A stretch of 64,000 nucleotides of DNA from Heloderma charlesbogerti. Its lineage: Eukaryota; Chordata; Lepidosauria; Squamata; Helodermatidae. The notes beneath the pieces were generated by a model. It made no database searches. It was not told the DNA's origin and saw only the letters and a program-made list of their open reading frames with translations. Made by a program: the position numbers and the translations under genes. The stretch spans positions 1-64,000 of the forward strand of contig JANEZZ010001485.1 in the NCBI GenBank assembly GCA_026122225.1, given 5' to 3'. Of the stretch, positions 34,373-45,617 are shown in pieces; position 1 is the first letter of the stretch; each line of letters opens with the position of its first letter.

Positions 34373-36200
34373 TTGTACACTTAATTTGTACAGCATGGAG
34401 ATAATGTTCTTCCTTTGGGTTGGAACGTTTTTTGCGTGCTATTCTTAGAAATGGTTGGTTTGTTGGTTGATGGTAGGATTTGTCCTGCACATCTGGTATG
34501 GCCCCATTGTGGGGAAGGCTGATTTATAGTGTGCAGTTTGGCCGATTTGTCCTTGTCCTGAGAGATCATGCTGTAGAGTTGGGGATTTAGTGATTATATA
34601 GATCAGTAGGTAACCATCCCATGCATATACCAGGTACAAAGGTGTCACCTACAAACCGTACTGTTATTATGTATTCAGACACAGGTTTTAGAAATTCAGC
34701 ACTCTTGAGATCAGGCATATCTTTTCATCTTTTACTTCAGAATCCCAAGCAGTTTCTACCTGATTTACACTTTAAGATATAATTCCATGGAACAAAAAGA
34801 AAAATACATAGTTGTTCCAAACAAAACACCTTTTAAGCTCTTTAAGAATTATTAAGGAGCATTCCCTTTAAAGCAAAATATTTTACCCACATGACATTTC
34901 TGAACTGGTAGCAAAATATGTAAAGAAATCATCGAGGACTGCTGCCATTGTCCTTTTGAGAATAGATGTAGTATCCTGTGAGAACCGATGTTGGGTTCTG
35001 TGAGGACAGCTGGAATGACCTCTAGCTCCTGCATTTTGCCTCTCATATTTAAATGCTTTCTTCTCAACTGGGGACATATGTTTCTCACAAAACATGCATT
35101 AATCTAACAGGTTTTTGTTTGTTTTTCCACACGTTTTCAGCTATCCTTTTGGGAAGTAATCTATATATTTCATTACTTGTCAGCTTTGGCTGAGCTACAT
35201 TTCTTTAAGCCTTCTAAATGTTAAACGCAAGTATGGGTGGATGCCCCCCATCTGGGTCCCCTGGGTCCCCTCCTCCAATATTGCATAGATGAGGACTTTA
35301 CATAAATATTAAATTTCCAGAAGTTCCTGCATCCCCCCCACCTTTTTTTAAATGGTGACCATGGGAACAACAGCTGCTTGTGGATTGTAGGTGACCATGG
35401 CTTGGCAAGCATGGAGGGATGAGAGCAGGGACAGCAGCTCAGGCGGTGTGGCCTAGAGGCACGATGATTGGGACTCTGTCGTTCTCCCAGACCCATTGTA
35501 TGCCTCGTCATACGCCTGACCATCTCTAGTTTAATATCCAGAATAAATCCTGACAGAATACTTGGACAATTACTTCTGCTGCTGCTCCTCCTACTACTCC
35601 TACTTCCATTACTCCTTCTCCTCTCCCTCATGGGGCACGAGCCCTTGCTAGGGTGGAAAAGGGAGAAAATAATAGTTTTCATTTCCAGTTTCAAGACAAC
35701 TCTTTTTTTCTCCTCAACAGTGGAAGGGAGAGACAGCAGGATTTTAGCTGTGTCTCTGATTGGACAGTAGGTGTCCCTTCAGAAATGAAGAGATAGCAGG
35801 TGCAGCGAAGACATGTATAGCTGAACTTCCTAACTCAGATCTTATGACATTAGCCTGGGGCGTGAGTTCTTTCTTTCTTGTAAGTCATTGCTATTGCCTG
35901 AGGCGCTGCATTGCCATTTTGCAGTTTCATGCATTCTACCTCATGCCTTCCTGCCTTTCAGCATTTTCAGAAGACTTTTATGCTTCTATCTTTCTTGATT
36001 CCTTCTTTGGAAACAGGGTCAACTCCAGTTTGGGGTGCTCCCTTGGCAAAGTGCCTTCTCTTGGATGCTCTCCTATGTTGGTGGAGGGGAATGACAGGCT
36101 TGCCTGGCAGCAGTGGAAGATGAAGTAGCAGACATCAGCAAAACTCCATATCATCAGGTTCCATGACTGGGAGCTGCCATTTCCCAGAATGCCTCCAGTG
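34373..36200. other. 3' flank of V2R-B
   Basis: Non-coding, alignable in blocks with 9613-10890 (shared CAGCACATCTGG / GGACCCATTGTGGGGAAGG block and the ACTCTAGG end). The extra 34660-35150 segment is not in A. ORFs here are not conserved in the paralogue. Confidence 0.55.
35542..35547 (+). promoter_or_regulatory. Candidate polyadenylation signal of V2R-B
   Basis: AATAAA in the same TTAATAT-CAGAATAAAT context as 10252-10257 downstream of V2R-A, about 1170 bp after the stop. Confidence 0.33.
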
Positions 36201-37109
36201 TAGTATTACTCTAGGACTAGGGTTGCAGGTGTGGAATGTCCCAGGCCCTGAGATTTCAGGGCCCAAACCTGAGGCCTAGGGACTGGCCCCTGCTGATGTC
36301 ACAGGGGGTGGGCCCTCATTATGTCATTAAGCATGATACATGAAGCATCAACCACAGTTGCTCAGAGAATGTAATTCAAATAAAAAACACAGAGTCTAAC
36401 AAATGATAACATAGTCCTCTAGTTGGAAATTAAGATAGGAACCTTAGCTTAAAGGGGGTGTTCTCAGGTCCAGCTAAAGTGAGGAGATCATTCCTTATCG
36501 CCTGTTTAAATGCCTGGGTAGGGAACATTAAATCTAGCTCATTTCCTTCTGGCAGGAAGAATTTCAGTGCCCTCAGGCCAGTCACCAGAAGTCCATTGTA
36601 TGAAGATGGGAAACTAAACCATATAGAACTCAGTGGGACTTACTTCTGAGTAGATGTGGTTAGGATTCTGCTGTTCTTGGTAAGGCTCGACTAATGGGGA
36701 TCCCTCTCAAAATTATCCATAAGACATAACATTTTAGGCAAGACAGCAAATGGTGACCACTTCCCTAGGCCCCTGGGTGGCTAAATTGCTTTGGCATCTC
36801 AGAAAGAATACCCCATAAGCATTTCTCCCTGGGAATAGAAGTACAATAATACATTAATAACAATTTGTTGTCCTTTCATGGCACCCTAAATCAGCTGCCC
36901 AAAGAGACACCTCACTCTCCATTTTGATAGGCCTGAATCTCTGCCCCAGAAGTCTGAAATGGTTCCCATAACGATTTCCTGTCCTGTATAAACATATGCA
37001 AACAGAAATTGTAGCACAGACTGACTGTTCCTACGGCTATTATAACTTCAGTTTGGTACTACAGACTTTGTGACATGGCAATCCTGTACCAAAAAATGTA
37101 GCTGACAAA
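36201..37109. other. Unassigned interspersed sequence
   Basis: No gene. GTTGCAGGTGTGGAATGTCC to about 36660 looks like a decayed repeat body that ends in the ACTCAGTGGGACTTACTTC short repeat (36620-36680). The remainder is AT-rich and unrecognised. Confidence 0.4.
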
Positions 37110-37655
37110 TATGGATGTTGGAGAAAACCTCCATGTACCCCGATGAGGCTGGACTCTATTGAATCCAGCCCCCCAAAGTCTGTGGAGGATTGGATCTCTT
37201 ACTTCCATCTCCCCGTGAAGTTCCCTCACCAGTCAGATCCTGCCTGTCGCAGGCTCCGAAGCCCCAGCGATACAACCGCCATTGCCGTATCGCTGGTCGG
37301 ACTGACGGACTGCATATGCAAATGGCATCTGCTATGTCATTTGCATCCCTGCTCTATGACATGATAGGCTACATAAATCCGTACGTAGCCTATTGCATGA
37401 AAAACCAGGGACACAAATGGCGTATTTGCATCTGTGTTCCTTCGCGCGATACGCTATATAAAGATTTACGTAGCCTATCACGTCAAAGAGCAGGGACACG
37501 GTATGTCAGTCCAGCCAGCAATGCTGCAATGGCGGCCGTATCACTGGGGCTTCACAGCTGGCCGTCAAAGATCACGGGGGGAGGGATGAATCGCCTCCCC
37601 CCCCGTGGACCCCCCCCCCTGCTGGAATGGCAGGTAAGTAATTCGTACTTCCCCA
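37110..37655 (-). mobile_element. hAT-like palindromic element, copy 10 (decayed)
   Basis: 546 bp; left end TATGGATGTTGGAG, right end TTCGTACTTCCCCA. The flanking 8-mers CTGACAAA and CTGGCTAA agree at 6/8, a probable old duplication. Hairpins near 37355-37398 and 37443-37484 and a donor-like CAGGTAAGTA at 37631-37640. The ends are more diverged than in the other copies, so it is probably older. Confidence 0.7.
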
Positions 37656-37688
37656 CTGGCTAAGCAGGCTGCATTTGGTAATTCTGCT

Positions 37689-38598
37689 TAGGGATGGACA
37701 AAAGGACTTACCTGGTCCCGCAGCTTGCTTCGCGGTGGGGCAGAGGCGCTTCGCTTCTCCCCCTGAAGTTCAGGCGAGGGGGGGGAGGCGCCAGGATGGG
37801 ACTTACTGTGCGCCGAATGTCCCTCTCGGCGGAGTTTCGGCGGGGGCGGGGGCGGCGGCTGGTCTACCGACTGGCTGCCGCTGGAGCCGTTGCAAAAAAA
37901 AAATGGTAAAGTTAAAAAAACAACAAAAACACCCGTGATAGGCTACGTAACGATTTACGTAGCCTATCACGGCTAGATTTCCTAAGTCAGCCATGATAGG
38001 CTACGTAAATCGTCACGTAGCCTATCACGGGTGACTTTGAAAAAAGAAAAAAAAAAGTGTGTACGCAAATGGCGGCGCCCATGGGGTGCCACCATTTGCG
38101 TTCCTTAGTTTGGCACGTCTAGTCTACGTGAAGATTTACATAGACTACGGCAAAAATAAGGGCAACGCAAATAGCGTTCCCTTATTTTTGCCGTAGTCTA
38201 CGTAAATCTTTACGTAGACTAGATGTGCCAAACTAAGGAACGCAAATGGCGGCGCCCCATGGGCGCTGCCATTTGCGTACGCGCATCTTTTTTTTTTTTC
38301 AAAGTCACCCATGATAGGCTACGTGACGATTTACATAGCCTATCATGTCTGACTTTGGAAAGCTAGCCATGATAGGCTACATAAATCGTTACGCAGCCTA
38401 GCACGGGTGTGTGGTTTTTTTACTTTACTTTTTTTTTCGCTGCCAGGGAGATGGGGTGCTCCTCCCCGGCCTGAATTTTGGCGGCGAGGGATGGGGTGCC
38501 TCCCCCCCTCGCCTGAACTTCAGCGGAAGAAGCGATGTGCCTCCCCCCCACAGCGAAACAAGCTGCAGGACCAGGTAAGTCCCTTTCATCCATCCCTA
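37689..38598. mobile_element. Hybrid hAT-like element, copy 11, A end on both sides
   Basis: 910 bp. The left end TAGGGATGGACAAAAGGACT and the right end GTCCCTTTCATCCATCCCTA are both A ends. The flanking 8-mers (ATTCTGCT, GCTCAAAG) do not match. The core is complete: hairpins 37933-37972 and 37989-38030, central palindrome about 38057-38284, hairpins about 38306-38345 and 38366-38405. It has inverted CTTACCTGG near 37708 and CCAGGTAAGT at 38571-38580. Complement of copy 4, which has two B ends. Confidence 0.83.
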
Positions 38599-38724
38599 GC
38601 TCAAAGTTGTTTTGAAAACTCCTATCTAATTAGGAGGTAAACCAGGGCTGATGTGCCCCAATGCAGTTTTTAGTGTTTATGGACTAAGGGATACCAGCAT
38701 TATTCGAGGACCTACAAGATTCGT

Positions 38725-39431
38725 TTAAAAAGAATGATGACAACACCAAGGAGGAGAAAAGTGCCGTCAACCCCTTCCACACCTCCCTTGGCAAAGGCTT
38801 CGAGAAGCCATGAAAATGTAGAGGAGTTACTTGCTCTGATAGAAGCTTTGTCTTTGCAATCTGCTGAAGAGGCTAAGAGACTGGATTTAATCCAAAATTC
38901 CATCACCACCCTGCAAGGGGCTGTGGATTTAATTAACAACTCCTGGCAAAAAAATGGAGGCGAAGCTTAACGAGCTACCAGATCGAATGGCAGTGCAGGA
39001 GATCATCTCGAAAGCTTTTCATAATAATTTTTCTGCAAGAATCTCACAATTGGAGGCTTTCACATGCAGAGCAAATGTGCGTATTACTGGTATCAAAGAT
39101 TTATCTACTGATATAAATTTGTTTAATTTTGTAGATAAGTTCCTGCATGAGATACTTCCTTTGTCATCTGATTATGTACTTGATATTGAGCATACATTCT
39201 GTGTACCAAATGCTAGAGGGACTGACTATACAATTATAGTTCAATTTGCAAGAATCTCCACAAAAAAATATATCCTGCATTTGGCAAGACACGGGGGGGG
39301 GGAATCTTTTTTGGGGATGAAAACAAGATAGAGTTATGTTATTTCCGGATTACACCAAAGAAGTTGTTGATAAAAGAAGGCTATTTACCAAGGTGAGAAA
39401 TCTGGCAAAACAAATGAATCTACAATATCAT
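38725..39431 (+). pseudogene. L1-like ORF1 fragment, 5' part
   Basis: Two overlapping frames (38734-38970, 38954-39331) encode a Lys/Arg-rich start, a heptad-like Leu-rich stretch (VEELLALIEALSLQSAEEAK), and then an RRM-like region (VRITGIKDLSTDINLFNFVD, VPNARGTDYTIIVQFARIST) resembling the L1 ORF1 nucleic-acid-binding protein. Frame changes occur near 38955 and at the G run near 39293. It is then interrupted by a CR1 insertion at 39432. ORF2 is not seen. Confidence 0.65.
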
Positions 39432-40122
39432 AGAATCATAGAGTAGTAGTAGGGTTGGAAGGGGCCTACCCCTGCTCAATGCAGGAATCCAAGTCAGAGC
39501 ATCCCTGACAAATGGCTGTCCAGCCTCGTCTTGAAGGCCTCCAGTGTGGGAGAGCCCACCACCTCCCCAGGTAATTGGTTCCATTGTTGTATTGCTCTTA
39601 CAGTCAGGAAGTTTTTCCTGATGTTCAGCCGGAATCTGGCTTCCTGTAACTTGAGTCCATTATTCCGTGTCCTGCACTCTGGGATGATCAAGAAGAGATC
39701 CTGGCCTTCTTCTCTGTGACATCCTTTCAATACTTGAAGAGTGCTATCATATCTCCCCTCAGTCTTCTCTTCTCAAGGCTAAACATGCCCAGTTCTTTCA
39801 GTCTCTCTTCATAGGGCTTTGTTTCCAGTCCCCTGATCATCTTTGTTGCCCTCTTCTGAACCCTCTCCAGTTTGTCTGCATCCTTCTGAAAGTGTGGTGC
39901 CCAGAACTGGACACAGTACTCCAGATGAGGCCTAACAAGTGCTAAGTAGAGGGGAACTAGTACTTCCCGGGATTTGGAAGCTATGCTTCTATTAATGCAG
40001 CCCAAAAGAGCATTTGCCTTTTTTGCAGCCACATCACATTGTTGGCTCATATTCAGCTTGTGATCGACAACAATTCCAAGATCCTTCTCGCTTGTAGTGT
40101 GGTTGAGCCACGCATCCCCCAG
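39432..40122 (-). mobile_element. CR1 LINE, 3' part of ORF2, inserted in L1-like ORF1
   Basis: The minus strand encodes the CR1 ORF2 C-terminal region ([71 protein letters not shown]), ending in the ATCATAGAATCATAG terminal repeat at its 3' end (39432 side). A 6-bp repeat TATCAT (39426-39431, 40123-40128) flanks it. One frame break occurs near 39727. 5'-truncated. Confidence 0.9.
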
Positions 40123-40128
40123 TATCAT

Positions 40129-40260
40129 TTAAAATATCCTACTATGCTTTGCATATTCTCTGAAGGTCAGATGAAGAAGTTTCAAAATCACGAAATGGCG
40201 GAGGCATGGCTAATGGGAAAAACATGCGAGACTTCTGCTCCTGCTCCATGAAATGGAATT
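40129..40260 (+). pseudogene. L1-like ORF1 fragment, C-terminal part
   Basis: It resumes the frame left at 39431: LKYPTML...FSEGQMKKFQNHEMAEAWLM, matching the L1 ORF1 C-terminal domain pattern (YPAxL, then Phe and a final helix). With one TATCAT removed, the frame runs straight across the CR1 insertion, confirming the join. Confidence 0.6.
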
Positions 40261-43200
40261 TACAAACATGTTTTATCAATTGGCTATGTTTAGTCTGTAA
40301 AGCCAGAGACAGCTGATTATGAATATCCATTCTTTTTCTTTCATCCTTTTCCCTCCCCCCCTTTCTTCTCTTAAAATGGATATGATAGACTGTATTTAAA
40401 TCTTCCGTGTGAGGGTGTACAGAAATGTGCACACTCATTTATATATTTAGAAATGATACTATCGAAAATATAGTTAGTAGTATAAAATATATTAGTGATT
40501 GTTTTATTTTTCTTTTTTTTTAGTCTTTATAATCTCTTTTCTTTTTAATTATTATTACCAATATTGTCCATATTATGATACTAGGATTAGTAAATATTTT
40601 TGGCTGGTTGTTCTTAAGCTTTATCATTATATAGTAGCTAAAAGGCATGATATAGCCAATGGAAATGAATTCTAAGCTTGCTTCTTTGTTATAAGCCTGA
40701 AGACACAATATTGAAATTGATGATTTATGCTGTATTGACCTATAAGATTGGTATAATCTTTAAGTGCAGTGATATTTGAAATTTATGTGTAATGTAGTTT
40801 AAATTTAAGTTTGTTATGTAAACTTCTGTTTATATTTTGCTTTGATTTCCTCTCTTTTTGTGTTTGTTTGTTTGTTTCCCCTTTGGTCTTCTCTCTCCTT
40901 TTTATATTACCTCCTTTCTTCCTCTCTATTTTCCCCCTTTATTTCATTATTGAGGGGTCCTCTCAAGAATACTGTAATGTTTGAAACTGTAGAAGATGAT
41001 TATGTGGTTGGTGGTCTATGGTTCATTTATACAGATAAAAGTAGAATACAATGTATTGGGGGGGGGGGAGAACTTCCCAGAGGTTTCCAAAGGCTGGTTT
41101 GCTTTTCTATGTGGCTCTGAGGTTATGATGGTGATATACAACGTTCCCTGTTTCAACAGGTTGTTGTTACTGCATGATGATGATGGTGATGGTGTGTTTT
41201 GATCCCCCCTCTTTGGCACTAAAGAACTTAAAGTCACTTAATTCTCCTGGAAATTGGAGTTATTGCTTGAACAGCAGTGTGTGAGTCCAAAGGGTGCTTT
41301 TCTGTGGTGGTGTTAATCCCCCCCCCCCCCGCCACATAAGAGTCATGATCTCATTTCCCCTTTTGTGTGGCATGAGGTGCTGGCTAATGGAGATTTATGA
41401 GACTGCTCCATTTCTGGTGACCCTGCTGTCTGGCACCCAAGCTCCAGTTAGCACCCGTTCAAACTCAGGAGTCATAATATGGGCACTGCATTGCCCTGGA
41501 AATGCCAGGAAAGAAAAAGACGTGATTCACCCCACATGTGGTGTAGCTGCTGTGTAATGTTATGCTAATTTTTTATAAGAAGGAAGGCAGTACACTCCTT
41601 TTACAGATGTGCCTGCTCCAGAAGAAAGCACAGGAATGTTACTGAGGAATAAATGAATATATACACAAGGCACATACGCAAGGCAGGGCTGAACCTTCTG
41701 TATTGCATTGATAGTGGCAGGCTCTGTGCTCAGGCCATGATCTTGTTCAAAGATTAGCAGCATTTTATGAATTAGCTGTGGCACAAAGTGCCTGTGAGCT
41801 GGTTGGGGAGCAGAGGGATTCCCGGTTCAAATGCTTCCTTGACTCTGCCGCACCTATCATTGGAGATCAGGTTTGTTGCAGTAGTTAGGTTCAAGGGTTG
41901 GGACCAAGACCCACTGGACCCTGGTAGAAACCTCCACTCAGCCATGGATTTCTCGGAGTGACCTTTGGCCTGTCACTGTAAGGGGAAGAATCACACAGGC
42001 TACATTTCCAGGGCACCCAGTATTAAATATTCAGTTGCACAAAGGCAGAAACAACATCATAAGCTAAAGTGCATTTATTAAAGAAAGATAAAGAAAGCTG
42101 GACACGTACGCAAACCTTCCAGTCAACCAAGCAAGGGCATCCTTCCAAATCTAGCAGCTGTACGCCTGGCATTCACACCACAGTTTGCCAGCAAAGGAGA
42201 CCTTCTTGCTCTGGCAAAGGGAACCTTCTCACAATACACAGAACCTCCCTTGCGGCCCTGCAATCAGGAGGAGGGGACCCCGAGTCCCAATGTAGTCAGA
42301 CTTTAAAACATTTTCAAAATTGGTGACCTCCTTCTTAATATGTTTTCTAATATTCTTAGATCTGTTGGAACACATCACCTTTGGGTCATCCTATTCCCAT
42401 AAAGTCTTCCGCCCTTCCCCTAAAGTCACCTCCCTCCTTGATGTAGGTTGTTGACTCCAAATGGACCTTAAGTTCTGCTTTGTTGCAGTCCAGAACTCTT
42501 TTTATACTTTGCTTATGTCTAGGCACAGGGAGCTGTAAAACTACATCATTAGCGATTCTGGGTGAAGAGAATCCAAAACTGCAGCATTGGCATTTCTTTG
42601 TCTTTTTTTTAATAACCTTGGACTGGTCACTTTCATGAATATAAGGCCTCACAGAATTCAAAGAGCACTAAAACATTCCTTGTTATACTCTGTATTGCTT
42701 CTAATAAGCTTCTACTACAATGGATCTGTGTCTCTGTGATTCCCTACTTGCCCCTTAAACCCAATACTGTTACCCCCACTTATAAGGACTATCCTTTAAT
42801 ACTAATTCATAACAATCAGTACTATGCCATGCTTATAGGCTCTCACAGCCCTTAAACTCACCATGCACCACAGAAGATGTGCCCCTATCCCCCTTATATA
42901 TATACCCCCCCATAATATCACTATATTAAGTGGAAAAAAAAGGACAAAAAAACCATATGTTCCCCCCAAATGTGTTTACCTTTCAGGGGAAGGACCGCAA
43001 AAGGGAGCCCGCCTAGCCGCCCTTGGCAGGGAGTTCTACAGCCTGATTTCAGAGTGAGCTCCCCAGTTGCAAAGTGTCTGGGAAGAATGCAGGTTGCCCA
43101 TGGAGAGATGCAAATTGCTTGGCTACTGTTCTTCTGTATTTCCTTTCTCGTTTGGAAACCGACTGCTCCCTTTCATATCTGTTCCCACCAAAATACACCA

Positions 43201-43329
43201 AAAGACACACACCGAACAACACCAGAACACCCCACCAAAAATAGCACCATGTCCTAGAGGACCACCCTACCATCTCATAAGCTATTTCAAGATATATTTT
43301 GATTGAATATACACTGCAATTATGTTATG
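40261..43329. other. Unassigned intergenic sequence
   Basis: No gene. 40440-40900 is strongly AT-rich, with T runs and TTTG repeats (about 40858-40877). 41085-41390 resembles 12324-12600 (GGTTTCCAAAGGCTGG, TTTCTATGTGGCTCTGAG). 41800-43300 has no recognised protein or repeat landmark; the frames present are Pro/Ser-rich and unsupported. Confidence 0.4.
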
Positions 43330-43417
43330 CATAAGGACATAAGAAGAGCCATGCTGGATCAGACTAAGGGTCTATCAAGTCCAGCATTCCATTCACACAG
43401 TGGCCAACCAGCTGCTA
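43330..43417 (-). repeat. LINE 3'-end tip, inverted
   Basis: GGACATAAGAAGAGCCATGC, GTCTATCAAGTCCAGCATTC and AGTGGCCAACCAGCTGCT: the terminus of the family at 21222-21682. It abuts CR1/L2-type RT sequence on the same strand, so both may belong to one internally deleted LINE. Confidence 0.6.
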
Positions 43418-43737
43418 ACAATGTCTAGCAGATCACCCCTGTCTACATGTTTATTAACACTCTCAAAGGGCTCTACAAAGTTAGTGAGATAGGATTTACC
43501 TTTGTGGAAGCCATGGTGATTCTTTTTCAGCAGGGCTTGTCCTTCTATATGCGTACTACTTTTATCTAAAATAATGCCTTCAACCAATTTCCCCAGAACA
43601 GATGTTATGCTAACTGGCCTGTAATTTCCTGGATCCTGCCTGGATCCCTTTTAAAAACTTGGTGTTACATTAGCCATCTGCCAGTCCTCTGGTATAGAGG
43701 CTGACCTTAGGGACATGTTGCATAGTTTGGTTAGAAG

Positions 43738-44463
43738 TAGGGATGGGCGAAAGTCACTTACCTCATCTCGCAGCTTGCTTCGCGGTGGGGGGGAGGCGCT
43801 TCGCTTCTCCCCCCAAAATTCAGGGCGGGGGGTGGAGGCGCCTCGCCTCGCCCGGCCGAAATTCAGGCCGGGGAGGAGGCGCCTCACCTTGCCCGGCCGC
43901 GAAATAAAAAGTTAAAAAAAAACACGTCCCCCTGATAGGCTACGTGATGATTAACGTAGCCTATCATGGCTAGATCTGCAAAGTCAGCCGTGATAGGCTA
44001 CTTTAATCATCACGTAGCCTATCATGGGTGACTAAAAAAAAAAAAAAGCACGTACGCAAATGGCGGCCCGCATAGGGAGCCTCCATTCGCGTTCCTTATT
44101 TGGTGGCTGTAGTCTATGTAAATCTTTACGTAGACTATGGCGAAAATAAGGGCAACGCAAATAGCTAATTTTCATGTTACTCGTCATGTAGCCTATCACG
44201 GGGCTGTTTTTGTTTTTTTTTACTTTTCTGTAATGGCGGTGGTGGCAGCCGGTTGGTAGACCGGCTGCTGCCCCCGCCCCTGTTGAAGCCCTGCTGAACC
44301 ACCGCTGGGACCTGCCGCCGGGAGCGACATTCGGGAAAGGTAAGTCCCATCCCGGGGGGGGGGCGGGGGGGCGGAGAATTTCTCCCCGAAACTACTTCGG
44401 GGGGCTGAATGCGTTGGCACTCGGCCCCCCGAAGTTTCGGCAAGAAATTCTCCCCCATCCCTA
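43738..44463 (+). mobile_element. hAT-like palindromic element, copy 12, inside the LINE
   Basis: 726 bp, TAGGGATG...CATCCCTA, perfect duplication GTTAGAAG (43730-43737, 44464-44471). Inverted donor CTTACCTCAT near 43759, hairpins about 43930-43969 and 43988-44026. The central palindrome is cut short: after CAACGCAAATAGC (44153-44165) it jumps to a hairpin remnant, so an internal deletion removed one arm. GAAAGGTAAGTCCC at 44335-44348. Confidence 0.9.
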
Positions 44464-44837
44464 GTTAGAAGATGATCAATTTCATATTTGAGTTCCTAGA
44501 GAACTCTAGGATGCATACCATCTCTGCCCAGTGATTTCTTTGCTTTCAATTTATCACTAAGGTTCAGAACATCAGTGTTTGTCACCACTATTTGCCTCAG
44601 TTCCTCAAACTCCTTTCCTGAAAACATCAGTTCAGGCACAGGTATGTGTCCTATATCCTCTGCAGTAAATTCAGATGAAAAGAATTCATTCAGCTTCTCT
44701 GCAATCTCCTTGTCCTCCTTTAGTACTCCTTTAACTCCATTGTCATCCAGTGGTCCAACTGCCTCTCTAGCTAATTTCAAGCTTCTGATATATTTGAAGA
44801 ATTCTTTAGTGTTGGCCTTGATAATGTTAGCGATATG

Positions 44838-45464
44838 TAGGGGTGTACGAAATCCCACTTACCTGGCTCCTCTGGGTTCACTGGGGGGGGGAGGCGCTCC
44901 GTGTCTCCCCCCAGAATCCTGGCCGGCCGGCTCCACTCCGCTGGGCAGCCCTGCAGGGACGCAAATGGCGGCTGTCGTAGCCACCATCATTTGCGCCCTT
45001 TCTTTCACTGTGATAGGCTACATACGTTTTTACGTAGCCTATCACGGAAGGGGGAAAACCCCAGCATATGCAAATGGCGGTAGCTGCCACCATTTGCGTA
45101 CGCTCGGTTCCCCCACCCGCCGTGATAGGCTACGTAAATACTTACGTAGCCTATCACGGCCTCCGCAGGGACACAAATGGCATCCCTGCATTAGCTGTGA
45201 TAGGCTACATAAGTATTTACGTAGACTATCACGGATGAAGAGGAAGACGCAAATGGTGGCCGCAGGACGACCGCCATTCGCACAGCAGTGCAGACAGGAG
45301 CAGGTATGTTTTGCACGCCTTTCATGGGGTGGGGGCGACGGGCACTTCATCCCACTTGCCCATCGTGGGTTGGGGGGGCTTCATTCCACGATGGTTTTCG
45401 GGGGGCTGAATGCACTGGAATTTGGCCTCACCGAGATCCATCGCGGAATTCTCTGACATCCCTA
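44838..45464 (+). mobile_element. hAT-like palindromic element, copy 13, inside the LINE
   Basis: 627 bp, TAGGGGTG...CATCCCTA, perfect duplication GCGATATG (44830-44837, 45465-45472). Hairpins about 45010-45048, 45120-45160 and 45195-45235, separated by CAAATGGCGG blocks; inverted CTTACCTGG near 44858; CAGGTATGTT at 45301-45310. Same multi-hairpin layout as copy 9. Confidence 0.9.
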
Positions 45465-45617
45465 GCGATATGCTCTTCAAAATAATTTTTTGCATGTTTT
45501 ATTACCTGCTTGTATCGCCTTCGTGTAAGTTTGTGTTCCCTTTCATTTTTCTCACTTGAGCATGACTTCCATTTTCTGAAGGAAGCTCTCTCTTCAGGGG
45601 GCTGTGGATTTAATTAA

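Larger units (their letters stand above)
43418..45597 (-). mobile_element. CR1/L2-type LINE RT region with two hAT-like insertions
   Basis: On the minus strand, 45473-45597 and 44472-44837 encode the N-terminal RT side (NIIKANTKEFFKYIRSLKLA, DKEIAEKLNEFFSSEFTAED, LKAKKSLGRDGMHPRVL), and 43418-43737 encodes HGFHKGKSYLTNFVEPFESV and VDRGDLLDIV. These are standard CR1-type RT blocks. Frames are broken. Two elements (43738-44463, 44838-45464), each with a perfect target duplication, split it. Confidence 0.8.

Noticed and set aside
42069..43306. Cluster of 60-95 codon frames
   Set aside because: No overlap with recognisable domains, no splice structure, and Pro/Ser-rich random composition.
44575..45456. 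293-codon open frame
   Set aside because: It combines antisense CR1 RT sequence with copy 13 hairpins; the true coding signal of the first third is on the minus strand.
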